This document shows positions 32,111-44,771 of a stretch of 64,000 nt of DNA, in pieces; the first letter of the stretch is position 1; every line of letters begins with the position of its first letter. The notes beneath the pieces were generated by a model that was not told the origin of the DNA, ran no database searches, and saw nothing but the letters and a program-made list of their open reading frames with translations. The stretch lies in NCBI GenBank assembly GCA_016946835.1, contig JACVTC010000118.1, positions 56,001-120,000 of the forward strand, read 5' to 3'. Origin of the DNA: Neocallimastix lanati (nom. inval.). Taxonomy: Eukaryota; Neocallimastigomycota; Neocallimastigomycetes; Neocallimastigales; Neocallimastigaceae. Made by a program: the position numbers and the translations under genes.

Positions 32111-34475
32111 TTTATATATTAAATGAATCTAGAATAATGATAATATAAATTATTAATATAAACATAACATAACGTAATTAATTAAAAGTAACAAGCGATT
32201 TTTAATTATTTAAAATTTTGTATTTTACCAAATAAAATTCGCTTGTGTTTTCTGGGTCATTATTTTTCGTATAAATTTATATATACAAGATTCGTAGTGA
32301 AAGAAAATTTTTATAATAATTTATTTAAATTATTAATTTTTTATTCATTTATTTTTTTAAAAAAATTTTATTTTATTTTATTATTCTTTTTATTTTCTTA
32401 TAATTGAAAAATTAAGTGGATAAATAATTGACAATTAAATAAATATAAGTAAGTGGATGGTCCTATAATTAATTTAATAAATCTTAAATAAGTGAACGAA
32501 AGTGGGCAGTGTGGTCACAGAGAATAGTCCTACGCCTGTTGAAGCTTCTCCAGCTCGACGCCAGAACACAAGAGACAAAAAAACTACCAGTGCTCCTGAG
32601 AAGCCAGCTACATCAAAACCCAAACCAAATGCGGTGCCCGAAGCCAGTAAGTCTGAAGCTACCCAAGGCAAGCTACCTAAGGCGAGTTGTTCGAGCAAGA
32701 ATATCAGTGGTGGAGCCATGGACTTTGCTCCTTGATTAATAAGAAAATTGAAGAATTTAGGAACATGTTGATTAGTAGCCAGCAGCAAATGGTATCAAGG
32801 CTAGAACAGATGCAGACCCAAAGTGAGAATAGATTCACCAAAATTGAGACCAAACTTAGCAGCTTCATCCCAGCTGTGGACCAACGGTTTAGAGAGGTCA
32901 AAAAAAGGTTGGATGAGGAGGAGACTATTGGTCAAACTAGTGTAGCGGAGATTCGAAAAGTAGAAGCATTCCTGCATCAGCAGATATCTGAAGGCAAAGA
33001 AAAAGAAGCCACTGTTCATAACGAAATTAAAAAGATTGAAACCTATCTAGATGAGGACCAGATAAAAGGAAAGAAATTCTAGCAAGACCTAGAAGATGAA
33101 GGTCAACAGATTCACAAGATTGAAGAATTCTTGGATGCCAACCAAGAGCAGGAAAGGGAGTATTGTAAAGAGCTTGAGGAGAAGATTGAAAAGTTAATGA
33201 CTGTTAATCATATTCAACAGCATGAGATCGAGCGTCTGGGAAAGTTAGCTTGGGAAACCTTAAAGAATGCTCAAGTAACCGCAAGTAAACCCTTTCCTTT
33301 GCATATAGACACTAAAGATGCTATGCTCAAGACATATTATCAACCCATACCGTCTATACTTACAAGGAGCGCAATGGAGGACGTGGTGATGACATATGCG
33401 TACCCTGCAAAGTGCAAGAGAGACTTCCCAATGTTCAATGGTGAAATAGGGAATGTAGAATCATTTATCTATAGATTAAAAAGGTACTTTGGTAGGGACG
33501 GCTAAAAAGTGGTACCAAATGGATGAAATATTCAAACAAAGAGAAGACCCGCAACCACAAAGGTTGATGGACAGGTTGTTGCAAGAATTTAAAAGCGAAT
33601 GAACATTAGAAGAGATAAAAGCTACCATACTTAAACTTAGGCACAAATGGAGTAATTCCTATGAATACCTCTCTGAATACAACAGATTAAGCAGAATACT
33701 TCAGCTCTCGGATAAATTAAAAGGCTATTATTGTTATAGCAAATGAGACCTTCTGTTCGGGAAGTTTTTTATGACCTAGCAGCTGAAAAATAAACGTTAG
33801 AAAGTAATGTAACCTGCTTAAGAAGATGAGATACTTTTCCCGCTAATTATAAAGTCGAGTACTTGAATATAATCGCGAAAGAAAAATAGCCATCATAGCT
33901 CTATTAGGAATAATGGACCCGAGAAGACTCTCTATGGACATAGAAGCCAAGAGAAGGAGGAACAGCGATAATCGCCGAGGCGATAAATGAGATTTTAGTA
34001 GAAGAGAGTCTACTAGGCAAACTAATTATTACAAATATTAGAAGAGATAATATTAGCCACAGTAGTGTCAAAAATGTAGGTACGAGACCAAGCAATAAAT
34101 CAAATTATTTTAAGGACTCCCGTACAAGTAGCAATAATTCGACTCCCAAACCAGCACTTCTGATGCAAGATGGATCTGAGTAAGAAATATTTGTGTCTGA
34201 AACCAAAATAAACAACCTTCCTACCATTGATGGGCTCCAAAATTTTAATGTGCTGTATGAATACAGGATCGCAGATCAACATGATCCATCCGCATTTAGT
34301 CAAGGAGATGGGATTCAAAATAGAAGACCAACCTCTAACATTCACTACTGTCGCCGGTAAAGTGTTGATACCGTAAGTGACGAAAGAGTTCCAAATAATA
34401 GATGTAAAGCTGGTCGACGAGCGTACTTGTAAAGTCAAATGGTATAACTTTAACGCAAGATATAGGATAGCCGAG

Positions 34476-35483
34476 TGTAATAATTTAACTCTAAAATTAA
34501 TTATAATTAAATTAATAACTACAACTTAATGATAACCTAATAAAAATTATTATTAAATTGAGAAAAGTAAAAGAAAGATAACTATACTTATCTTAATTAG
34601 AGGTGAGTTTATTACAACTTATTATAATAAATGAATATTAAAGATTACACAGATTTTAGCGAAGAAAGCTTTTTATTTTATTTTATTTAAAAATTTGTTT
34701 TATTATCAAACTATCTTTATTAAATTAGAAATATAAATATTTAATATTGTTATTATTACATTATAATTATTATATGATAATCGCTATAATAATAACTCTT
34801 TGATTTCTCAAAAAGAACTCAAGAGACTTATTTATATTTTTTTGAAAAATAAGGTTATATTAAAAAAGTGTTTTCTAATCTTAACAAATCTCTTATCTAG
34901 GAAAAGATTAGACAGAAAAACCTAGATAAGATTTTTGATCGATATTCTATTCATATCGATCAATGTATCAATTAGGTAAAACCAATTACTTTTAAGAAGT
35001 GATTGGGAAAACCCCTAATTAACCAATTCGGTAATCTAATCTAATTGATCGAAAAAAAAAGAATAAAATAATAAAAGATATTTCGATCATAAAATTATAA
35101 AATTACATATAAGGAAAATAGCATATTAATAATATTAATAAACAAAATTCAAAATACATTATTAAATAAATAATAGATTACATAATAGATTACATAATAG
35201 ATTACATGTTGTTTTTTTACAATTTAATATAATAAACTTAAACTAATTAATTTAATAATTAAATGTATAATTAAATAAATTATAATTATTTATAAATGTA
35301 TAAATAATAATTAATTAAATAAATTTGTTATATTAAATGAATAAATATTTAAAATTGAATAAATAAATTATTAATAATATTTAAATGAATAAATATAATA
35401 TAATTAAATAAAGTTATAATTATTATAACTTAACTAAAAAAATATAATTATTTTTATTTAAAAATAATTATAGATTCTTATAT
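34476..35483. mobile_element. 1008-bp AT-rich insertion in gypsy B copy 1, CGAG target duplication
   Basis: Comparison with copy 2 shows the uninterrupted sequence; here CGAG is duplicated on both sides (34472-34475 and 35484-35487). The insert begins TGTAATAATTTAACTC and ends TTCTTATAT. It has no ORF. It holds a cluster of strong hairpins at 34886-35051 and TAATAGATTACA repeats near 35165-35200. It could be a solo LTR or a non-autonomous element; the ends are not a clear TG...CA pair. Confidence 0.65.
34886..35051. ncRNA. Cluster of nested hairpins (structured RNA candidate)
   Basis: Helix 1: AAATC-(TC)-TTATCTAGG with CCTAGATAAGATTT (34886-34934). Helix 2: TTGATCGATAT with ATATCGATCAA, loop 7 (34935-34963). 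Helix 3: CCAATTACTT with AAGTGATTGG (34982-35006), enclosed by AATTAGG/CCTAATT (34970-34976, 35014-35020). CGATCAAT (34957-34964) can also pair with ATTGATCG (35044-35051), competing with helix 2. Whether it is transcribed is unknown. Confidence 0.45.
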
Positions 35484-37079
35484 CGAGGCTATGCCAAGAA
35501 AAATAATATTAGGTTTTAGATTCATGGATAGGCACCTCAATTATAGGAAGATAGATAGGCATGATCAGCATCCTAAAATTTATAAGACTGATGGCGAAAG
35601 GTCAGGATTATCAGATGTAGATTCACCAGGTGAGTGCGAAGGTGAAAGTATCTACATAGTACAGATTAAAGATAAAGAGGGAGCTGAGCAAGAGAAAGCA
35701 AAGCCAATAGCGAGAATAACTCAGCTTCTAAATCAGGTTATAGATAACCAGAGAATTAAAGAATACAGTTTATGATTTGACGAGACAATTCTACCTTGAG
35801 AGAGGTATAGAATACATTGATGATTACCACGACTATTTAGTAGATTATGATAGATGGGCAGATTGGTTCAAGGCACAAAAAAGCGAAAAATCTAAAGGAA
35901 TACAACCCACCAAAACACTGCGGAAAGAGTTGAGCAAAATAATAGCTATAAAAAGGAACATCTTGCTATGATGGCCCAAGAGGATTCTGTAGAAGAGACA
36001 ATTAAGAAAGTGGGGCTAGGGAAGCTATTGTCTGTCGGCGAAATAATTGATAAGTATTATGGAGACTTAACCGAATCTTTCAATGAAGAAATCGCTGAGT
36101 CGATATCAGAGCACAGGATATACAATTGTAAGATAGAAGTGGAACCTGATGCACCACTTTACAAAGGAGCTATTTTATTCTACTAGTCCTAGAGAGGAAA
36201 AAGCATTATAAAAATATATAAACGAGAATCTGGCTAAAGGGTTTATTAGAAGATCAGAATCTCCGGCGGGTTATCCTGTGTTTATCGTACCCAAGAAGTC
36301 TGAGGAATTATGACTATGCATGGATTATAGAAAGCTGAATCAATGAACGAAAATCAATGCAGTTTTTGAAGCTGTGAAAGGAGCAGTGGTGTTCTCTAAG
36401 TTTTGATCTCAAATCTGCACACAACTTGGTACGAATTCGAGAAGATGATGAGTATAAGACAGCCTTCAACACAAAGTTTGGACACTTTGAACATTTGGTG
36501 ACGCCTTTCGGACTAACCAATACACCAGCAGTGTTTCAAAAGCTTCTTTAATAATATCTTCAGCGAGGATATTGGGAAGTACTGTCAAGTTTACCATGAC
36601 GATATCGGGGTATATTTGAAAACATTGGAGGAAGATGTACAGCAAGTTTGAATGATATTAAAGAAGTTAATTGAATACAAGCTTGTAGTCAAGATGTCTA
36701 AATGTGAGCTAAAGATATCATTTTTAGGACATGTGGTCAGTATGGATGGTGTAGAGACTGACCTAGAAAAGATAAAGGTCATGGCAGAACGGCTACAACC
36801 AGAAAATGTGAAATGAATGCAAAAACTTTCTAGGCTTTTGCAACAGCTACAGTAATTTTATAAGAAATTTTTCCGAAATAATAAATAGCCAAACCGCTAT
36901 TCAAAAGGACATCAAAGAAAAAAAAAAATTTGAATGGACTGAAGAGGGTTTAGCGGCGTTTCGAAAGTTGAAAGAATGTTTACCTCTCCGCCAGTGTTAG
37001 CCTATCCCGACTAATTTAAACTTGCATTTTTTTTTTTTTTTTTTTTTTTTATTTCTTTAAACAATGTTTCATAAGTGGA

Positions 37080-37790
37080 TTATTTTTTATCTTTTAATAT
37101 TGAAATGGAAATAGTGTAAAAGCTATTTATTTTTTCAGCATATGTTCTAGTAATGAACACTTGATAACTAAATATTGGCGCAATATAAAATGTACCATCT
37201 GCAAATATATCTACATTATATTTTGTGAATAGTTTTACTTGGAATGGGGATTGAATAATTATTAAATTAGGATTTTTGAATATTATAAAATTATCACCAT
37301 TTTCTGTTTTATAATATTCTGATTCTTCTGGAATTTCTTCAAAAGTTGTTATGTCAGGAGGTAATTGCTTATTTTGACTTCTTATTATTTGGGTTCTTAA
37401 TGGACTTATAGTTCAGGACATATTAATTCCATGTCCTGAGACATTTTATTAAATATACGCTTTGGTCTAATATCCAAAAAGACAAAGGACTTTTTTTTTT
37501 ATTGTTTCTTTAATTTTATGTTTTACTATTGATTTAGATGCTTTGTATTTTTTTTTCAAGATGATTATGTAAATTTTCATATTCCATAATCTCCAATTTA
37601 TCATTTAAAATAATAAATGATTTACATTTATTTGAAATTCTATATTCAATGAATCTATATACCTTTGAATTATCTTTTTTTTTTTTTTTTCATTTTAAAA
37701 AATTAAATTTATATTTTCTGTTAATAATAATTTGATTTTTTTTTCCTCGATTTGTTTCACTTATTAAAAATCTTTTTATTGGAAATGGAA
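37080..37790 (-). pseudogene. MULE-type transposase N-terminal fragment
   Basis: Minus-strand pieces in shifting frames. NQIIINRKYKFNF and KVYRFIEYRISNKCKSFIIL with ENLHNHLEKK form an FLYWCH-like zinc-binding region. Then come IVKHKIKETIKKK, DIRPKRIFNKMSQDMELICP and TTFEEIPEESEYYK. Last is NVDIFADGTFYIAPIFSYQV, where a MULE DDE domain begins (first Asp in FADGTF). It stops at 37080, shortly before the poly(T) that also ends gypsy B copy 1. At least three frameshifts lie in A-rich runs. Assignment rests on the FADGTF and NHNH-type patterns recalled from MULE proteins. Confidence 0.6.
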
Positions 37791-38332
37791 GAAAATATTA
37801 AAATTGAAATAAGAAATAAATTTAACATATAGATTTTAATTGTGTCTAAAAAATGATTTTATTTTTAATATTTAAAAAATAAAATTATAATCATATATTT
37901 GGTAATTTAGTAATTTATTGCTTATATTTAATTAGTTATTATTCAGAATAAATAATATATAATATTATAACAGTAATAATATGAAGTATATATGAAAATA
38001 TTTTTTTTTTTACTGCTTAATATTTGAAATATTTATACTTATTCAGAATAAAAAAATTAGTGTTAATTATTCAAAAATTTTAATTAAAAAAAAAATAAAA
38101 TATTAATTTATTTATTATTTCTAATATATATTTATTATATATTATACTATACTTCGATATATTATATTTTAAAAGTATATTTATTATTATTAATATTTGT
38201 AAATTATTATAAAGATTTCCTAATAACGACTCATCTTTATAGTAATTTTTAGAAGAATCTGATTTATTGGGTTCATAATTACAATATATTAATAAAGCTT
38301 AATTAAATATAAGGATACCATTAAAAATTAGT
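37791..38332. other. AT-rich DNA, nothing recognised
   Basis: Low-complexity AT with short poly(A)/poly(T) runs; no ORF or repeat of note. Confidence 0.6.
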
Positions 38333-38386
38333 AGCACATAAAAGTCCCCGCATATCAAAAATTGGTTGAGATATCGGGGAGGTGCT
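38333..38386. ncRNA. Long imperfect hairpin, GC-rich for this region
   Basis: Nested arms: AGCAC (38333) with GTGCT (38382), TCCCCG (38345) with CGGGGA (38375), and ATATC (38352) with GATAT (38370). One C is bulged at 38351, an internal asymmetric loop lies in the outer part, and there is a 13-nt apical loop. Sixteen pairs, eight of them G-C, in a >80% AT setting. No terminator-like or tRNA features. Confidence 0.45.
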
Positions 38387-38694
38387 GTGTTAAAAAGTAA
38401 TTTATAAGTAGTGGTGTTTAGTAATTTTGTTAATTAATTATAAATTTGTATATTTATATAAATTCTCTTCAGTTAGGATTAATTTATATATACTGTTTAG
38501 GATATAAAATTTTAATTTTTTTTTATTGGCTATTTATAATTATTTTATCTTTGGTGAAGAGAGTTATGCAATATATATCATTTCATTCATCTTAGTATAG
38601 TTTAAACAAATTGTTTTAAAATAAATAAATATTAGAAAATTTTTATAATTATATTAAATAATAATAAGAAAAAAAAAATAATAATAATAATAAT

Positions 38695-38732
<38 letters not shown>

Positions 38733-38817
38733 AATAAATATATTAAATATTAATAACTGGAAATAAATGGATAATTGTTTTCTTATATAATTAATTAATT
38801 GAAAATAATATGCCAAG

Positions 38818-38913
38818 TACCGGTTTCCTCCAGAAATACAAGTTCCGAGTATGGGTGACGTTGATACTAGAACCCTACCTAGAATTGGTGGTTTACATAG
38901 AGATACTGAATAA
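38818..38913 (+). pseudogene. Second orphan terminal exon (unrecognised)
   Basis: After TGCCAAG, usable as an acceptor, one frame gives 31 residues, YRFPPEIQVPSMGDVDTRTL and PRIGGLHRDTE, then TAA. The patch is GC-richer than its surroundings. An ATG-started alternative frame at 38810 gives MPSTGFLQKYKFRVWV... of 38 residues. The spliced-exon reading looks more protein-like (PP, GD, GG turns) but this is judgement. No upstream exon seen; the copia-derived array starts about 40 bp downstream. Confidence 0.35.
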
Positions 38914-38954
38914 AACGAGATCATAATTTTTCTAACTACATCAATTCTCCAAAA

Positions 38955-41778
38955 AAAAAAAAAATCAAGTTTTTTTTTTAATAATTAAAAATACTGATTT
39001 GAGAGGAGAGAGGTGTTATCTTAAAAAATAATAAATATAACCATGAGTTATTATATACGAAGGTATGATGCTTGGTTATCCATCTACAAACTTATACTTA
39101 TGGATTGCAAAGTATTTTTTAAAGTTATCATTATTAAAACTTTTATCATTTATATTTTAATGATGAGAAAATTCAAATATATAAAATCTTTTTATGAAAT
39201 AAATATTATGAAATTAAATTATTTATAAATTCTTAAAAAAAAAAAAAAGTTAGCTGACAGATTAACTAAATTTTCAAATAGAAATAAAAAAAATAATTCC
39301 TTTGAAAAACAAGTTTTTTTTTTAATAATTAAAAAAACTGATTTGAGAGGTGAGAGGTGTTATCATAAAATAATAAATATAATCATGAGTTATTATATAC
39401 GAAGGTATGATGCTTGGTTATCCATCTACAAACTTATACTTACGGATTGCAAAGTATTTTTTAAAGTTATCATTTTTAAAAATCTTTTTATGAAATAAAT
39501 ATTATGAAATTAAATTATTTATAAATTCTGAAAGAAAAAAAAAGTTAGCTGACGGATTAACTAAATTTTCAAATAGAAATAAAAAAAATAATTCCTTTGA
39601 AAATCAAGTTTTTTTTTTAATAATTAAAAATACTGATTTGAGAGGAAGAGAGGTTTTATCTTAAAATATAATAAATATAACCATGAGTTATTATATACGA
39701 AGAGATGATGCTTGGTTATCCATCTACAAACTTATACTTACGGATTTCAAAGTATTTTTTAAAGTTATCATCATTAAAACTTCTATCATGCTTAATTAAC
39801 CATCTACAAACTTATATTTATGGATTGCAAAGTATTTTTTAAAGTTATCATTTTTAAAAATCTTTTTATGAAATAAATATTATGAAACTAAATTATTTAT
39901 AAATTCTGAAAGAAAAAAAAAAAAAAATTAGCTGACGGATTAACTAAATTTTCAAATAGAAATAAAAAAAAATAATTCCTTTGAAAAACAAGTTTTTTTT
40001 TTAATAATTAAAAAAACTGATTTGAGAGGTGAGAGGTGTTATCATAAAAATAATAAATATAATCATGAGTTATTATATACGAAGGTATGATGCTTGGTTA
40101 TCCATCTACAAACTTATACTTACGGATTGCAAAGTATTTTTTAAAGTTATCATTTTTAAAAATCTTTTTATGAAATAAATATTATGAAATTAAATTATTT
40201 ATAAATTCTGAAAGAAAAAAAAAGTTAGCTGACGGATTAACTAAATTTTCAAATAGAAATAAAAAAAATAATTCCTTTGAAAATCAAGTTTTTTTTTTAA
40301 TAATTAAAAATACTGATTTGAGAGGAGGAGAGGTTTTATCTTAAAATATAATAAATATAACCATGAGTTATTATATACGAAGAGATGATGCTTGGTTATC
40401 CATCTACAAACTTATACTTACGGATTTCAAAGTATTTTTTAAAGTTATTATCATTAAAACTTCTTTCATGCTTAGTTAACCATCTACAAACTTATACTTA
40501 TGGATTTCAAAGTATTTTTTAAAGTTATCATTATTAAAACTTTTTATCATTTATATTTTAATGATGAGAAAATTCAAATATATAAATTCTTTTTGTGAAA
40601 TAAATATTATGAAATTAAATTATATATAAATTCTGAAAGAAAAAAAAAAAAAAAAAAAAAAAGTTAGCTGACGGATTAACTATATTTTCAAATAGAAATA
40701 AAAAAAAATAATTCCTTTGAAAATCAAGTTTTTTTTTTTAATAATTAAAAAACTGATTTGAGAGGAGAGAGGTGTTATCTTAAAAAATAATAAATAACCA
40801 TGAGTTATTATATACGAAGATATGATGCTTAGTTATCCATCTACAAACTTATACTTATGGATTTCAAAGTATTTTTTAAAGTTATCATTATTAAAACTTT
40901 TTATCATTTATATTTTAATGATGAGAAAATTCAAATATATAAATTCTTTTTGTGAAATAAATATTATGAAATTAAATTATATATAAATTCTGAAAGAAAA
41001 AAAAAAAAAAAAAAAAAAAGTTAGCTGACGGATTAACTATATTTTCAAATAGAAATAAAAAAAAATAATTCCTTTGAAAATCAAGTTTTTTTTTTTAATA
41101 ATTAAAAAACTGATTTGAGAGGAGAGAGGTGTTATCTTAAAAAATAATAAATAACCATGAGTTATTATATACGAAGATATGATGCTTAGTTATCCATCTA
41201 CAAACTTATACCTATGGATTTCAAAGTATTTTTTAAAGTTATCATTATTAAAACTTTTATCATCTATATTTTAATGATGAGAAAATTCAAATATATAAAT
41301 TCTTTTTGTGAAATAAATATTATGAAATTAAATTATTTATAAATTCTGAAAGAAAAAAAAAAAAAAAATGTTATCTGACCGATTAACTAAATTTTCAAAT
41401 AGATATAAAAAAAATAATTCCTTTGAAAATCAAGTTTTTTTTTTAATAATTAAAAATACTGATTTGAGAGGGGGGAGGTTTTATCATAAAAAATAATAAA
41501 TATAATTATGAGTTATTATATACGAAGGGATGATGTTTAGTTATTCTTCAACAAGCTTATACTTATGGATTTCAAAGTATTTTTTAAAGTTATCATTATT
41601 AAAACTTTTATCATCTATAATTTAATGATGAAAAAATTCAAATATATAAATTCATTTTGTGAAAAAAATACTATAAATTTAAATTATATATAAATTCTGA
41701 AAAAAAAAAAAAAAAAAAAGAAGTTAGCTTACCGATTAACTAAATTGTCATATAGAAATAAAAATAATAATTCCTTTG

Positions 41779-41819
<41 letters not shown>

Positions 41820-42070
41820 AAAAAAAAGAAAAGAAAAAAAAATTCAATTTTTTTTTTAATAATTTTAAAACTGGTTTGAAAAGGGGGGAGATGTTATCAT
41901 AAAAATAATAAATATAATCATGTGTTATTATATACGAAGGGATGATGCTTGGTTATTCATCTGCAAACTTATACTTATGGATTGCAAAGTATTTTTTAAA
42001 GTTATCATCATTAAAACTTTTTATCATTTATATTTTTATGATGAAAAAATTCAAATATATAAAATCCTTT
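38955..42070 (+). repeat. Tandem array derived from a copia-like pol tail-PPT-LTR junction
   Basis: Nine units, most 290-440 bp. Each full unit carries TTAGCTGACGGATTAACTAA, translating LADGLTKF. This is the conserved copia RNase H tail, found at about 39249, 39543, 39928, 40223, 40662, 41019, 41370 and 41722. A spacer and the purine tract TTTGAGAGGAGAGAGG follow, then TGTTATC and about 230 bp (CCATGAGTTATTATATACGA...). A higher-order pair repeats: spacings 294+385 then 295+439. The last unit runs on into sequence shared with copy I at 30.7-32.1 kb. Confidence 0.75.
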
Positions 42071-42237
42071 TATGAAATTTAGATTTTAAGAGTGGGTGGT
42101 GGGAATAAGGCAATTATAAAAATTAAAAATCATAAAATATTAAAGAAAAGTCACTTAACGGATGCTTTAAGCTAATTATTTAAAAAAAATTAATATTTAT
42201 CTTGGAAAATGAATAAAATAACCTAATAGGGAAAATT

Positions 42238-42284
<47 letters not shown>

Positions 42285-43010
42285 AACCTACAAGAAGAAA
42301 TTAATTGAAATATGGAATCTTAATCAATTATGAAATGATTTAACATTATTTACTAATCTGTTTAAATAGTTGGAACAATAGAATTAATTATAAATGTAAT
42401 CAATTTTAATACCCCCCAAAAAAATTATGATTTATTAAGTCCACCAATATATAATTAACAATATATTTTAATAGTTAATTGCTAAAACAACAAAAGCGAA
42501 ATAATATATAATATAAAAGTCATTGCTTATCTCCAAAGCGGACTATAATTGTGATGTAATTAAAACTCAAATATATAAGAGGTATTCACACAAATTGAGA
42601 TGTTATAATATCATCCTTCAAGAGAAAGGTTTCCATCCTATATAAGTGGTATATATATAAACCATATATTTTAAGATATGTTTTAGATGCATCTAATATT
42701 AATGGTGAAATAATATTAAATACTTTGTTTTAGGAGGAAATTAATAGATTATAAATATATATATATATTTTTTTATATATTTGAAATTATTTTAATAATA
42801 TTTAAATGGAGTTAACTAACTAATATAATGTAAAAAATACTTTATTCATATAAAATTAAAGGTAAATTTAGAATAGAAAAAAATAATAGTTTAATAGTAT
42901 AAAGTTAATATTATAAAATAGGATGATTTTTATATACGCCTATACACTAGTAAATCAATTTATTCATTATAGAATAAACAGGTTTAAAGGGGGAATGTTA
43001 GAATATGTGA
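42071..43010 (+). repeat. Copy II of the degenerate copia-like 3' sequence, with PPT/LTR junction
   Basis: Follows the array and aligns with 30885-32110; shared landmarks are CCTACAAG-AGAAATTAATTG and CAAGAGAAAGGTTTCCATC. It ends in AAAGGGGGAATGTTAGAATATGTG at 42986-43009, a textbook polypurine tract followed by a copia-style TGTTAGAATATGT LTR start. A poly(A) tract lies at 42239-42282. Confidence 0.55.
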
Positions 43011-43167
43011 AATCAAATGTATTGAAACATATTGTAATATAAATAATGTATAAATCACCATGTATTAATATAAAACTATTTAATTTAGAATAATTAAGTA
43101 CTAGTAACTCTTTATCATAAAATATATAAATAAAATTGACACAATTATAAACCATAAATTCCTGACT

Positions 43168-43171
43168 TTTA

Positions 43172-43261
<90 letters not shown>

Positions 43262-43279
43262 AGTAGTAGTAGTAGTAGT

Positions 43280-43330
<51 letters not shown>
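43168..43330. repeat. (ATT)n microsatellite with an (AGT)n core
   Basis: ATT repeats interrupted at about 43261-43282 by seven AGT/TAG triplets, then ATT again. A single substitution spread by slippage would explain it. Confidence 0.95.
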
Positions 43331-43336
<6 letters not shown>

Positions 43337-43563
43337 CATCTTTTTATTAATTATTATTATAATTAATATAGTTAATTTTAATAATTAATAGTTAGTAATA
43401 ATAATTTAGCAATATTTATTATTATAATTTATATATATATTTTATTTATATTTATTATTTATTATTTATTATTTATTATTGAAATGTACTACTGAGCTTT
43501 AAAAAAAAAAAAAAAAAAATTTACAAAAAAAAAATTAATATAGCCTATTTTGTTTATCATTAA

Positions 43564-43605
<42 letters not shown>

Positions 43606-44731
43606 TTTTATTAATGCAATTTACATATATATAAAAAGTATTAAAAATAATAAATTCAAAGAATCGTTAATAAAAATAAACTTTGTTTTGTGACTAATTC
43701 TACTTATTTTTATTATTCTTATTTTTTTTTTCATTATACTATTATATAACTTTATATTTATCATTTAAATTAAATAAATATCTAATTTAAATAAATGCTA
43801 GTTTTTATTTTTTTATTTTTTTTATTTTTCTATTTTTTTATTTTTTTTATTTTTTTTTTTATTTTTTTTTTATTTTTTTTCTGTATAATTTTAATTTCCT
43901 ATTTTTCTTTTACTTAAATTAAATTCCAACATTTGAAGTCGATAAATTCCTCTACTTTATTTATTATGGTATATTTCAAAATTTTAGCCAAATTCTCATT
44001 TAAATTTTTTAATTACTCATTAATATATAAATGTATGCATAGAGATAGATAGATTGATAAATAAATTTAATTCTTTTTTTTTTTTTTTTTTCTTTATCTC
44101 TATGGTTACGATTATAGTATTATTAATTGTTAATCTATATTTTTTTTATTAAAATAATTAAGCAATATTTGTTAAAATTAAAAAGTGTAGGTATAAACGA
44201 TGGAAGATTAAATTAGTTATGTATTTTTTTTTTTTATTTATTTAATGTACTTCTATTATTAATATAATATATACAGTATTTTTTTTTCTAATATGCAAAT
44301 TTTTAATTGAAATATCAATATATATATATTGTATAATTTTACATTATACAATATTATATTATATTATATTATATTATAATACAATGGAAGAGAAGAAAAA
44401 AAATAAAGAAATAAGAAAAAAAAAACTAATTTTCTTTTATTTAGAACCTTTAGTTTAGTTTTAATTTTAACTTTATTAATAAATTTGATTCTTTATTATT
44501 ACCATTATTATTACTATTATTACTTTTATTATAATTATTATTATTTATTAATATATATTATAATTATGATGAACAATAACTTATATATCTGATCTCTATA
44601 GATGTAAATAATATTTTCATTACTATGAAATTAACTATCTAAGCTTTTTTTTTTTTTTTAATATAATTAAACATTAAAATTTAATATTAATTAAAATTAT
44701 CAAAAAATTTAAATGTCATAAAATTTAATCA

Positions 44732-44771
<40 letters not shown>

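Larger units (their letters stand above)
32196..37020 (+). pseudogene. Decayed Ty3/gypsy element 'gypsy B' copy 1 (5' UTR to RT)
   Basis: Homologous along its length to the minus-strand copy at 57.3-63.3 kb. The leader is 32196-32500, with three 37-39-bp repeats at 32413, 32450 and 32489. Gag is 32502-34440: PARRQNTRDKKTTSAPEKPA, a coiled-coil region with EEIRKVEAFL-type heptads, and PMFNGEIGNVESFIYRLKRYF, then a deletion of about 70 bp. Protease-linker is 35491-36190 (IILGFRFMDRHLNYRK). RT is 36290-36800, with a TGA in MDYRKLNQ-TGA and many other stops. The copy ends at 37020 in a poly(T) run within the RNase H region. A 1008-bp insertion splits it at 34475. Confidence 0.85.

Noticed and set aside
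32474-36782. RIP-like mutation deduced from gypsy B copy 1 versus copy 2
   Set aside because: The copies differ in all substitution types and many indels; by eye no clear C-to-T excess, so not claimed.
39043-39228. 61-residue ORF in the tandem array
   Set aside because: Not kept open in the other units, so not a conserved product.
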